Shown: positions 54,904 to 63,065 of the stretch, in pieces
How the letters are laid out: every line of letters starts with the position of its first letter
How positions within the stretch are numbered: position 1 is the first letter of the stretch
DNA from: Labilibaculum filiforme
GTDB taxonomy: Bacteria; Bacteroidota; Bacteroidia; Bacteroidales; Marinifilaceae
DNA: 64,000 nucleotides
Reading direction: 5' to 3'
Assembly: GCF_002843315.1 (NCBI RefSeq)
Contig: NZ_MVDD01000003.1
Span: 248,001-312,000, forward strand
The notes under the pieces: generated by a model
The model's database searches: none
The model's input: the letters and a program-made list of their open reading frames with translations, nothing else
Told to the model about the DNA's origin: nothing
Translations under genes and position numbers: made by a program

Positions 54904-55113
54904 GTTATAGGTTGTTTTGTGAATATTAAGTGATATATAGTAACAAAACAGGAAGATACAATGCAAGCTAACTTGGCTATCTCTTCCTTTTTTTGCCTTG
55001 ATACAGCAGAAGATTATTTTCTTTAAAGATACTTTTTGAAATTAAATTGGTCTTGCTTGTTTGGGAAGCTCAACGCTTTTGAAGGTAATACTATTTTAAC
55101 AAAAATTAAGGAC

Positions 55114-55140
55114 TTGCTTGTATTTTATTGTCTATATTTG
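55114..55140 (+). promoter_or_regulatory. Promoter of the membrane metallophosphoesterase gene
   Basis: TTG at 55114-55116, a 16-bp spacer, then a perfect -7 element TATATTTG (55133-55140), 41 bp before the start codon at 55182. Confidence 0.5.
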
Positions 55141-55181
55141 AGCCTAATTTATAATCAATGAACCACTTATAAAATAATTAT

Positions 55182-56447
55182 ATGAAGGCAAGTGTCTATC
55201 TATTGATTCCTCTGTTACTATTTATGCTGCTTGTAGATATTTACACCTATCGTGGTATAAAACCTCTGATTGCCAAAATAAAATACAGCCTGGCAAAACA
55301 AGCATTAAGCATCGTATTTTGGGGGATTTCGGCCTTGGTTTTTGCTGGTTTTACCCTCTTTATGTTCGGAATTAAGCATGTGCAACAAGCCGAAACTTAT
55401 ATCTATGTTGGATATTTGGTTGCTGGGTTTTCCTTGTTCTACATTCCGAAATTTGTATTTATACTTTTCGTTCTATTAAAAGATATACTAGGGGCGATTG
55501 CAGGAATCATGAATTGGTTCGGGGAGAGAAAGAAAAAGAGTGTATCACAATTTAATTCAACGAAAAAAATGGAGAGATCCGAATTTTTATACCAAATGGG
55601 ATTGGTGTTAGCAGCAATTCCGTTTGCATCTATCCTATATGGAGTTACCAAAGGAAAATTTAACTACCGGGTAATGCGGGAAAAGATCCATTTCGACCAC
55701 CTTCCCCAATCGTTTAAAGGACTAAAAATTGTTCAAATATCGGACATTCACCTGGGAAGTTTCAATAAAAACTTTGAGCAAATTGCCAAAGCAGTAAATC
55801 TGATAAATGAACAAGAACCAGACTTGATTTTATTCACCGGCGATTTGGTAAATAACTTTGCGGAAGAAACAGAAGGCTGGGCTCCGGTACTATCCAAAAT
55901 GAATGCCAAAATTGGAAAATACTCGATACTAGGAAACCACGATTATGGAGATTATTCGTATTGGAAATTTGCTGCCGACAAAGCTGAAAATTTGCAAGCA
56001 ATTAAAAATTTTCATAATGAGATGGGCTTTCAGTTGCTTTTAAACGAATCGGAAACAATTACAATTAATGGAGAACAAATAGCCTTGGTTGGTGTCGAAA
56101 ATTGGGGAAAACCACCATTTCCACAACATGGCGATTTACAAAAAGCAACAAAAGAATCGGCGAATATTCCCTTCAAAATTTTAATGAGTCACGACCCTTC
56201 GCATTGGGACGAGCAGGTTTTGAATACGGATATAGCTCTTACCTTTTCGGGACATACCCACGGCATGCAATTCGGCCTAGAGCGCGCAGGTATTAAATGG
56301 AGTCCGGTACAATACAAATACCCACGCTGGGGCGGATTGTACCAAGAAAAGAAGCAATACCTATACGTAAATCGTGGTTTTGGTTACATTGGTTTCCCAG
56401 GGCGAATTGGTATGCCACCGGAAATTACATTGGTAGAACTGGCTTAA
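55182..56447 (+). CDS. Membrane-anchored metallophosphoesterase (YkuE-like)
   Basis: 421 aa. Four hydrophobic segments in the first 155 residues, the last (FLYQMGLVLAAIPFASILYG) perhaps a twin-helix anchor. The calcineurin-like domain follows with all five motifs: VQISDIHLGSF, ILFTGDLVNNF, SILGNHDYGDY, ILMSHDPSHW and LTFSGHTHGMQFG, so both metal sites are intact. Related proteins cleave UDP-2,3-diacylglucosamine or other phosphodiesters at the membrane surface; the substrate here is unknown. A strong terminator follows. Confidence 0.95.
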   Translation: MKASVYLLIPLLLFMLLVDIYTYRGIKPLIAKIKYSLAKQALSIVFWGISALVFAGFTLFMFGIKHVQQAETYIYVGYLVAGFSLFYIPKFVFILFVLLKDILGAIAGIMNWFGERKKKSVSQFNSTKKMERSEFLYQMGLVLAAIPFASILYGVTKGKFNYRVMREKIHFDHLPQSFKGLKIVQISDIHLGSFNKNFEQIAKAVNLINEQEPDLILFTGDLVNNFAEETEGWAPVLSKMNAKIGKYSILGNHDYGDYSYWKFAADKAENLQAIKNFHNEMGFQLLLNESETITINGEQIALVGVENWGKPPFPQHGDLQKATKESANIPFKILMSHDPSHWDEQVLNTDIALTFSGHTHGMQFGLERAGIKWSPVQYKYPRWGGLYQEKKQYLYVNRGFGYIGFPGRIGMPPEITLVELA

Positions 56448-56476
56448 AAAAAACCTCGGTTAAAACAATATACAAT

Positions 56477-56508
56477 AAGGATGCGCGCTGGCGTGTCCTT
56501 TTTTTTTA
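56477..56508 (+). terminator. Terminator after the metallophosphoesterase gene
   Basis: AAGGATGCGC-GCTG-GCGTGTCCTT (ten pairs, two G-U) followed by nine T. Confidence 0.88.
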
Positions 56509-57017
56509 TTCGATACTGGTATTGCTGCAAATACAAGCTAAGAAGTCTCCTCCCCCCTAGGGCGTCTCTGTTGTTTAGAGGAAATATTTTCACCCTGCTT
56601 TCCCAAGCAAGAGTTTATTTATAAACCTAAGCCCCCTCTGTCCTTCGAACATTTCCCCTTAAAAAGGAAGAATTCTATACTTTCACTTTTGCATGTATTT
56701 TCAAATTGAATTTTTCCCTTGAAAGGGTACCCTTACACAGTGAAGATCGGGAACGCAATTTGAAATAATATTGTGAACAAAGTGCCGACAGACAAAAAGG
56801 TGTTAATTCATATTATTATTCATTGTATAGATCTTATTGCTCTTGATTTTTTTTTAAGCAACAAGATGTTTGTAAAGACTAGCTTGTGGTAAGGAGACGT
56901 GGACCTCAAATGTTTTTTCTACCCAAGGATACTTCGCGTCATTAAAATAGCGTGTGTATTTTGTGGTGCTATTGATATCCTCGAAAATATCTTTCGGTAA
57001 AACTGTCTGTAAGTAGA
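56509..57017. other. Gene-free stretch before the tandem array
   Basis: No credible ORF. It includes text of the dispersed-repeat kind (CCCCCTCTGTCCTTCGAAC at about 56633-56651) and a TTTTCCCTTGAAAGGG palindrome near 56712-56727. It marks the change from core genes to the accessory right end. Confidence 0.4.
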
Positions 57018-57540
57018 ATAAGCTCTCGACAATATGCAAAGACATTTCTCAGCCTAAAATAAGTTTCCCTCAATAGAAAATGGTCATTTCGACTCTCGAA
57101 TAATCGCCCAATAATTTGTAAAAGCCTATTTGACCGTAAAAATGATCTCTCGACGAAATGTAAAGCCATTTTTGATGCTCAAATTAACTCTCGACAATAT
57201 GTAAAAGCATTTTTGGTTCTAGAATGACCTCTCGTGGCTTGAAAATTAACTTTTTGTTGCTCGAATAATCTCTCGACGAAATGCAAAGTCGTTTTTGGCG
57301 CTCGAATAAGCTCTCGACGAAATGTAAAGCCATTTTTGACGCTCAAATTAACTCTCGACAATATGTAAAAGCATTTTTGGTGCTAGAATGACCTCTCGCG
57401 GTTTGAAAATTAACTTTTTGTTGCTCGAATAAGCTCTCGACGAAATGTAATGGCATTTTTGGCACCAAAATAAGCTCTCGACAATATGTAATGCCGTTTT
57501 TGGCGCTCCAATAAGCTCTCGCCGAAATGTAATCCTCTAT
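57018..57540. repeat. 41-bp tandem repeat array (about 13 units)
   Basis: The word CTCTCG recurs at 57147, 57188, 57229, 57270, 57311, 57352, 57393, 57434, 57475 and 57516, exactly 41 bp apart each time, with two or three worn units to the left beginning at 57023. A typical unit is AATAAG-CTCTCGACGAAATGTAA-AGCCATTTTTGGCGCTCG. Every fourth unit is most alike, giving a 164-bp higher-order period (57147 and 57311). Since 41 is not a multiple of three, the short minus-strand ORFs inside are by-products. Each unit carries one A/T tract at the same phase. Confidence 0.9.
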
Positions 57541-57753
57541 ATTTATAGTAATACTACCCATGTAAAATAATCATCCTGATTCTTTTGATTGGATATTATT
57601 GTTTTGTAGATTCGTTCATTGAATATAATAAGTGTTCATTACTGCCCTATATGGGTCGGTAAACACACTTTTTTAAATAGTAAAAACGAAATAAAGCCCA
57701 TAGCACTTACTAACTAGTTGTACAGCATTAAGGCAGACCGAATCCACAGAAAT

Positions 57754-58314
57754 ATGAGAATTTTAACGACCATATTATTATTAGGAATTTTTTTGACTAC
57801 GAATGCTCAGAAAACGATTACCTATGAAAAGCTCCAAGATGAATTAATAAATTCTTCTGTACCTGATATCATTTCGATTTATTCATATCACTTGGAACAA
57901 AAAGCGGAATTATATTTGATTGATTTGGTTAAGGACAGCATATTGTCAGAACCTCCATTATATAACTCAGAGACTAAAAAGCAACTGACCGCTGAAATTG
58001 TAACGATTCCAGAAATAAGAAAACGGATTGTTGATTCTTTAAACTCAAATGGATTCTTGGACATTTTGTATTTAAGAACTGATACTGTTTATACTAATAT
58101 TAGGACTCCAAATGATTATTTTGTAATTGACAAACCTTTGATTGTTGTTGAAATCTTGCATGGATATGATAGTGGGATTATGCAGTCATATATAAAAGTA
58201 GATGATAAGGAGCAAGTTGATAAATTACTTGCAATAATCAATGATATTTTGAGTAAGAAACAGCGGAAAGTATTTAAGCAATACCGTGAAAACATAAAAA
58301 ATCTGGAAAATTGA
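57754..58314 (+). CDS. Exported protein of unknown function (accessory)
   Basis: 186 aa from the ATG at 57754 (open from a TTG at 57718, which would precede the signal peptide). Signal peptide ILTTILLLGIFLTTNAQ. The mature part is mixed alpha/beta (VPDIISIYSYHLEQKAELYLIDLVKDS, KPLIVVEILHGYDSGIMQSYIKVDD) with no Cys and no motif I recognise. Its stop overlaps the next gene's start (TTGA), so the two are translationally coupled. Confidence 0.75.
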   Translation: MRILTTILLLGIFLTTNAQKTITYEKLQDELINSSVPDIISIYSYHLEQKAELYLIDLVKDSILSEPPLYNSETKKQLTAEIVTIPEIRKRIVDSLNSNGFLDILYLRTDTVYTNIRTPNDYFVIDKPLIVVEILHGYDSGIMQSYIKVDDKEQVDKLLAIINDILSKKQRKVFKQYRENIKNLEN

Positions 58315-58544
58315 AGATTGAAAGAAAACGATTAAAAATATCGGGATTAGTACTGATTATTATTTCAACAGGATTGCTAATTAGAGAATTGATACAGTAT
58401 GACAAACTTCCTGGAATGGATGACCCAATTAGTCAGGTCGCAGATTTTTTTAAGTATAAGGAAAATGCCGTTACGAATGGAATCATATGGACTGGATTAA
58501 TAATTTTAGGATTAATTATATATTTGAAAAATAGAAGGAAATAG
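58311..58544 (+). CDS. Small two-helix membrane protein coupled to the preceding gene
   Basis: 77 aa. The start is a TTG at 58311 that overlaps the previous stop; no suitable ATG exists because the first helix begins ten residues in. Helix 1 ISGLVLIIISTGLLIREL, helix 2 NGIIWTGLIILGLIIYL, a positively charged tail LKNRRK. No family recognised. It is followed within 10 bp by a long palindromic element. Confidence 0.65.
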   Translation: MKIERKRLKISGLVLIIISTGLLIRELIQYDKLPGMDDPISQVADFFKYKENAVTNGIIWTGLIILGLIIYLKNRRK

Positions 58545-58548
58545 AGAA

Positions 58549-58761
58549 TAACGCTGTACAACAATGTATAAAAAACATAAGTGGCTCAGTGGTTTACGGA
58601 ACTTTGGAGCATTTAATGAGCTCCGCCAAATCTGCGATTTGACGGTTTGTTTAAAAACTCTAAATTTGTGTCTAATCGCAAATTTGTCTAAGTGCAACTT
58701 GACAGGTAAGAGCTTCGAAATCACTTACGTTTCATATGCCAACGTTGTAAACCATATTTAG
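58549..58761. repeat. Palindromic intergenic element A
   Basis: From TAACGCTGTACAACAATG to AACGTTGTAAACCATATTTAGC. Internal complementary arms include AAATCTGCGATT with AATCGCAAATTT (one mismatch) and GGAGC with GCTCC. The next gene starts 35 bp beyond it. Text of this type recurs, as far as I recall, after small genes in other Bacteroidota. Confidence 0.6.
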
Positions 58762-58795
58762 CACCAGCTACATTAACTAATGAATTTGTGAAAGA

Positions 58796-59420
58796 ATGAA
58801 GTTTGAGAAAAACATATTTATCAAATTATTAAGTTGGTTTTGGGTTTTCATATTAATCCAAAGCTTAAATATGGCAGAATTAAGTGCTCAGACGAATATT
58901 GAACTAGAAATGAAAATTTACGGTGTAAACAAGGTTCAATTGAAACATATTGACTCGTATAAATTAATTGCATCTATCAAGAATAAAGGAACTAGACCGA
59001 TTGAACTAAATAATACAATAATTAACTCTGGGTATTTCTTTGAAAATGGGGTCTGTTGGGAATTACAGAAGCAATAATGATATTTTTATTCCATACGATT
59101 CATTACATACCTTCAAGATAGTTGATGTAAATTATTTTGGTATTTCATTTGATCATGGTTCTACTATAGTAGATACTCTTCATCAATATGAGTTTCATCC
59201 TTTTGAAGTATATACACCAAATGAATCAGGAGTATTTAGAGTTCGGTTGATATACAAATGTTTAGATTCTCCTGATAAATATTCTAATTGGTTCTACATT
59301 TATGGTTATAAGAGGAAGAGGGAATGGAAAAATCAAGTAGACTCAATTAGTAGAAAAATACAGTTTACAACAACTAAGCGTTCGTGTGGCAGGAACTGCC
59401 CAATAGGTACGGGGCGTTGA
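58796..59420 (+). pseudogene. Frameshifted exported protein gene
   Basis: An exported protein (signal peptide FWVFILIQSLNMAELSAQ) is open in one frame to a stop at 59077. A second frame, shifted by one base and overlapping from 59040, continues with matching character. Joined near 59065 the protein would read about FFENGVCWELQK then NNDIFIPYDSLHTFKIVD, about 205 aa in all. The family is unknown; the middle looks like a beta-sandwich. The second half also runs on into the adjoining 540-bp element (from 59369), so its natural end was probably lost. A sequencing error cannot be excluded. Confidence 0.6.
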
Positions 59421-59911
59421 CGTAACCGATGACATTATTGCTACTTTATGGGGAATGGTGTAAGTGAAAACCTTTTTAGAAAGGGAATTTAATATGGAAA
59501 GATTTTTAAATGCAGTAATTTCAAAAAATAATATAAAGTTGTAGATCCGTCTATAGCTTTTTTTGTGTTTTAGATTTAGAATAGTTGACAATGGCACATA
59601 GCTATGGCGTTAGCTTGTGTAGGTTTTGAGTTCGAAATCTTAGATTCCTTAAAGGTGATACATATCGCCAACGCAATAGCCTCAGATTACAAATCTGAGG
59701 AAGCAAGCAACGCACATCTTCATTAAGAATAAACTAATCTTATTTGCATGAATTACTGCTAATAATAGATTTAAATCTGACTCAGATAAGAACTTGTTTT
59801 CTGTCTGGAAATTTTAAAAGCAATATCGATTTTTATGTATCCTTAAAACCGCTATATTTAACATTTAATTGAGCAGTTTGTTGATTTTTTAGACAAACTG
59901 CCGTTAGCGGT
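59369..59911. repeat. 540-bp direct repeat, copy 1
   Basis: Nearly identical to 61271-61809 in the same direction (I estimate above 90 per cent by eye). It contains a palindrome CCTCAGATT-ACA-AATCTGAGG (59680-59700) and a terminal nested hairpin ACCGCTA (59848)/TAGCGGT (59905) enclosing CAGTTTGT/ACAAACTG. It also holds a 16-codon plus-strand ORF (59494-59544, MERFLNAVISKNN...) preceded by AAAGGGA and followed by a short hairpin and T7. The element ends 45 bp before the next gene. Confidence 0.85.
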
Positions 59912-59955
59912 AAGTAACAAAAACTACACTGTAGTAAATTATAAGATTAATATCA

Positions 59956-61257
59956 ATGAAGCAAAGAAGAATGAAGTTAGTAGTATTTATGTGTTGTATG
60001 TTAGGAGGATTTTTCCTTTCATGTTCACATAATAGTCAGAATAATTTAAGCTTAGATAAAGAATTAAATAAGTTATTAATTACTAAAGATTATTTTAACT
60101 TAAAGAATCGACTTGAAAAATCAGAAGGTAATTTATCGAAAGACAGATTCTTATATTATCAAGCTCATTGTCTTGATGTTTTTAATAATAGTGAGTTGTC
60201 TCAGGAAAGTATTAACCTATTGTTAAATGAGTATAAGAGTAGGCTTAATGATACTATAATGGCTGATTTATTAGAAATACAATCAAGGAATTATGGTCGA
60301 ATGTTTCAATATAAAAAAGTGATTGAAGTTAGCCACAAACTATTAGACGAATATCCTGAATTATTAGATAGTGCGAAGACTAAAAACTATAAAGAAAATA
60401 TAGAACTTTATGGTAAGGTTGCTGATATAGAACCAACAATTATTCATAAGGAAGGAAATGTGAAAATTAAATCATCACGAAATACAGCTTTAAATTATGT
60501 TACAGTACCTGTGAAAAGTGGTGGTATAAGTAAAGACTTCTTATTTGATACTGGTGCTGAAATGTCATGTGTTTCTATGTCAAAAGCTAAACAAATGGGA
60601 ATGACTATTTATGAAACTGATATTACTGTTGAAACGTCATCATTTGAAGTTAAGGCCAACCTTGCCGTTGCGGATAGTTTATATATAGGCGATATTTTAT
60701 TTGAGCGTGTTCTTCTTTTAGTAGTTCCAATTATGAATATTCCTGAGTTAGATTTTCTTATTAGTGGTATTATTGGCGTTCCTGAAATGCGCTTAATGGA
60801 GGAGGTTCATATTAAAAAAGATGGAAGTATATTTATTCCAAAAACAGAGCAAGAATTTACATCGCAAAATATGTTTTATGAGGGTCTGTCAGGGGAGTAT
60901 CCTATTGTTAGGCTAAACTCGGGAACGGATACTTTAAATATGGCTTTGGATTACGGAGCTAATCAATCATATTTATCTCAAAAATATCTAAAGGAACACA
61001 AACAAGAAATCGAAAAAAAATGCGAATCTAATGAAACTTCAGATTATGGACTAGGAGGGAAAAAGAAATTAAGAAGTTATATAATAAAGGATTTACCATA
61101 TGAAATTGGAAATAAGAAAAGTGTTTTATCAAGTATACTCGTTAAAGATTCCCCTACACATAAAGATGAATTTGACGGATTAATAGGACAAGATATATTC
61201 TTACCTTTTGAACAAATAAAAATTAATTTTAAAAGTATGTATTTGGTAGTCGAATAA
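59956..61257 (+). CDS. Lipoprotein with two retropepsin-like aspartic protease domains
   Basis: 433 aa. Lipoprotein signal (MCCMLGGFFLSC, Cys23). A helical region of about 130 residues is followed by two related beta domains. The first has FLFDTGAEMSCVS (D198-T-G-A) and DFLISGIIGVPEM; the second has ALDYGANQSYLS (D332-Y-G-A) and FDGLIGQDIFLPF. This is the single-chain arrangement of bacterial gag-like aspartyl proteases, with Tyr replacing Thr in the second motif. It probably acts in the periplasm. It lies between the two direct repeats, so it could be lost or moved as a unit. Confidence 0.85.
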   Translation: MKQRRMKLVVFMCCMLGGFFLSCSHNSQNNLSLDKELNKLLITKDYFNLKNRLEKSEGNLSKDRFLYYQAHCLDVFNNSELSQESINLLLNEYKSRLNDTIMADLLEIQSRNYGRMFQYKKVIEVSHKLLDEYPELLDSAKTKNYKENIELYGKVADIEPTIIHKEGNVKIKSSRNTALNYVTVPVKSGGISKDFLFDTGAEMSCVSMSKAKQMGMTIYETDITVETSSFEVKANLAVADSLYIGDILFERVLLLVVPIMNIPELDFLISGIIGVPEMRLMEEVHIKKDGSIFIPKTEQEFTSQNMFYEGLSGEYPIVRLNSGTDTLNMALDYGANQSYLSQKYLKEHKQEIEKKCESNETSDYGLGGKKKLRSYIIKDLPYEIGNKKSVLSSILVKDSPTHKDEFDGLIGQDIFLPFEQIKINFKSMYLVVE

Positions 61258-61270
61258 ATACCAGCCACTA

Positions 61271-61809
61271 ACAACTAAGCCTTCGAGTAGCAACAACTGC
61301 CCAATAGGTACGGGGCGTTGACGTAACCGATGACAGAATTCTGACTCTTATGGGGAATGGTGTAAGTGAAAACCTTTTTAGAAAGGGAATTTAATATGGA
61401 AAGATTTTTAAATGCAGTAATTTCAAAGAATAATAGAAAGTTGTAGATCCGTCTACAGCTTTTTTTGTGTTTTAGATTTAGAATAGTTGACAATGGCACA
61501 TAGCTATGGCAGTAGCTTGTGTAGGTTTTGAGTTCGAAATCTTAGATTCCTTAAAGGTGATACATATCGCCAACGCAATAGCCTCAGATTACAAATCTGA
61601 GGAAGCAACCAACGTACATTTTCATTAAGAACAAACTAATCTTATTTGCATGAATTACTGCTAATAATAGAGTTAAATCTGACTCAGATAAGAACTTATT
61701 TTCGGTCAGAAAATAAACATACTTTCAATTTTTATGTATCCTAAAAACCGCTATATTTAACATTTAATTGAGCAGTTTGTTGAGTTTTTAGACAAACTGC
61801 CGTTAGCGG
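61271..61809. repeat. 540-bp direct repeat, copy 2
   Basis: Same internal layout as copy 1. Differences include the first 30 bases, a few indels near 61343, and GTAGA-TCCG-TCTAC, where copy 1 has GTAGA-TCCG-TCTAT. The 16-codon ORF is kept (61396-61446) with one replaced residue. The next gene begins 33 bp after it. Confidence 0.85.
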
Positions 61810-61842
61810 CAACCCTTAATAACAATATATAAAGAAAGAAAT

Positions 61843-62604
61843 ATGTATAAAACTATTTTATTTTTTATTATTCTAATGACTTCAATCCAACTTTCAGCTC
61901 AAAATAGTAAAGTAGAAGTCACAACAAGACATGGCAAAGTATGCCTAATAGTTAAATCTGTTGTTCTCTCTACTCAAGGAGACGTTTTAAATATCATATC
62001 GCCAAATTATATAGATAGTAAAAATGTTATCAACATAATCCAGACTGTTAATGAATGTAGAAGTATTCAAGAAAATTCATCAAGCTCAAGGAGTACCCAT
62101 CAGGGAATCGAAAACATAGAATCAGGAGAGTATTCTTATGACATACGTGGTAGAGTTGTTAGAATGGGTTCTTATGATATTTCATATGACATACATGATA
62201 GAATTGATAGAGTTGGCTCTTATGATATTTCATACGATATAAATGGTAAAATTGATAGAGTAGGTAATTTAGATATTTCATATGACATACGTGACCGGAT
62301 AGATAAAATAGGTTCTACTGATATCTCATATGATATTCACGGTAGAATTGATGAAGTAGGCTCAATTGATATTACATATGACATATATGAACGAATAGAC
62401 AAAATAGGTTCTACTGATATCTCATATGATATTCACAATAGAGTAGATGAAGTAGGCTCAATTGATATTTCATATGACACACATGACCGAATAGATAAAA
62501 TAGGTTCTACTGATATTTCATATGATATACACGATAGAGTTGAAAGAGTAGGTAATTTAGGTATTTCATATGACATACATGGTAGAATAAAAGAGATTAA
62601 ATAA
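61843..62604 (+). CDS. Exported protein with ten 16-residue YDI repeats
   Basis: 253 aa. Signal peptide (ILFFIILMTSIQLSAQ), an 80-residue unique part, then about ten tandem copies of the unit YDISYDIHDRIDRVGS (from about residue 98 to the end), each 48 bp. Position 1 varies (Y, L, T, I), and two unit types alternate in places (..DKIGST.. and ..DEVGSI..). This is the mark of recent duplication of 96-bp pairs. The YDxxxR spacing recalls YD/RHS-type repeats, which form beta structures, but the unit is shorter. It is presumably at the cell surface, with variable copy number. Confidence 0.85.
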   Translation: MYKTILFFIILMTSIQLSAQNSKVEVTTRHGKVCLIVKSVVLSTQGDVLNIISPNYIDSKNVINIIQTVNECRSIQENSSSSRSTHQGIENIESGEYSYDIRGRVVRMGSYDISYDIHDRIDRVGSYDISYDINGKIDRVGNLDISYDIRDRIDKIGSTDISYDIHGRIDEVGSIDITYDIYERIDKIGSTDISYDIHNRVDEVGSIDISYDTHDRIDKIGSTDISYDIHDRVERVGNLGISYDIHGRIKEIK

Positions 62605-62621
62605 ATTTTGAACATTTCTAA

Positions 62622-62876
62622 ATAAAATACCAAATAAATGGGAAAATATGGCAAGTTAGTTGGGATATAAAACCTGAAAAAAACAAGATTATGCCTTTAA
62701 ACAATTCTTCTCTCGTTGAGAAACAAAATATAGACGACAATAGGTTCCCTCTCTATCCAACACAAAATATGTGGAATTTCTTACTTCTTGATAAAATAAA
62801 CGGCAACATTTGGCAAGTTCGTTGGTCAACAAAATCAGAAGAAGGAGAAATTATATCAATTCGGGAAGTAATTTAG
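62622..62876 (+). pseudogene. Truncated gene for a small conserved protein
   Basis: The frame is open from 62622, just after a stop, to 62876. The first Met (62691) is well inside it. The translation contains INGKIWQVSWD early and INGNIWQVRWS late, and between them RFPLYPTQNMWNFLLLD, which should precede each WQV segment. So the first repeat lacks its beginning, and the gene looks like a fragment that lost its 5' end. I recall RxxxYPTxNMWxFxLLD...WQVQW as a widespread small-protein motif of unknown function. Confidence 0.5.
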
Positions 62877-62888
62877 TTTATGAAAAAA

Positions 62889-63029
62889 AACGAACGCACA
62901 ATGCGTGGTCATAAAACATTGGGGCTTATGTGGTTATTCAAACATTCTACCACGCATCAAGTTCGGTGTAACTGGACAGGTAAGTAGCCCGCAATCCCCA
63001 ACAATTCATACCGCCGAACGTTATTGGCA
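62889..63029. repeat. Palindromic intergenic element C
   Basis: From AACGAACGCACAATGCG to CGAACGTTATTGG. Two arm pairs interleave: ATGCGTGG (62901-62908) with CCACGCAT (62950-62957), and TTGGGG (62919-62924) with CCCCAA (62996-63001). The next gene starts 37 bp after the element. Confidence 0.6.
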
Positions 63030-63065
63030 ATTAAAATAATGACAACTGCTTTATAAAATACAAAA

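Noticed and set aside
57018-57540. CRISPR array
   Set aside because: The whole 41-bp unit is conserved, with no unique spacers, and no cas genes are near.
57018-57561. Minus-strand ORFs within the 41-bp array (60-72 aa each)
   Set aside because: 41 is not divisible by three, so the reading frame changes each unit. The ORFs exist only because the repeat lacks stops in some frames.
59343-59597. Minus-strand ORF shared by both 540-bp repeats (about 50 common residues)
   Set aside because: The likeness follows from DNA identity. The changes between copies alter residues freely, and nothing suggests translation.
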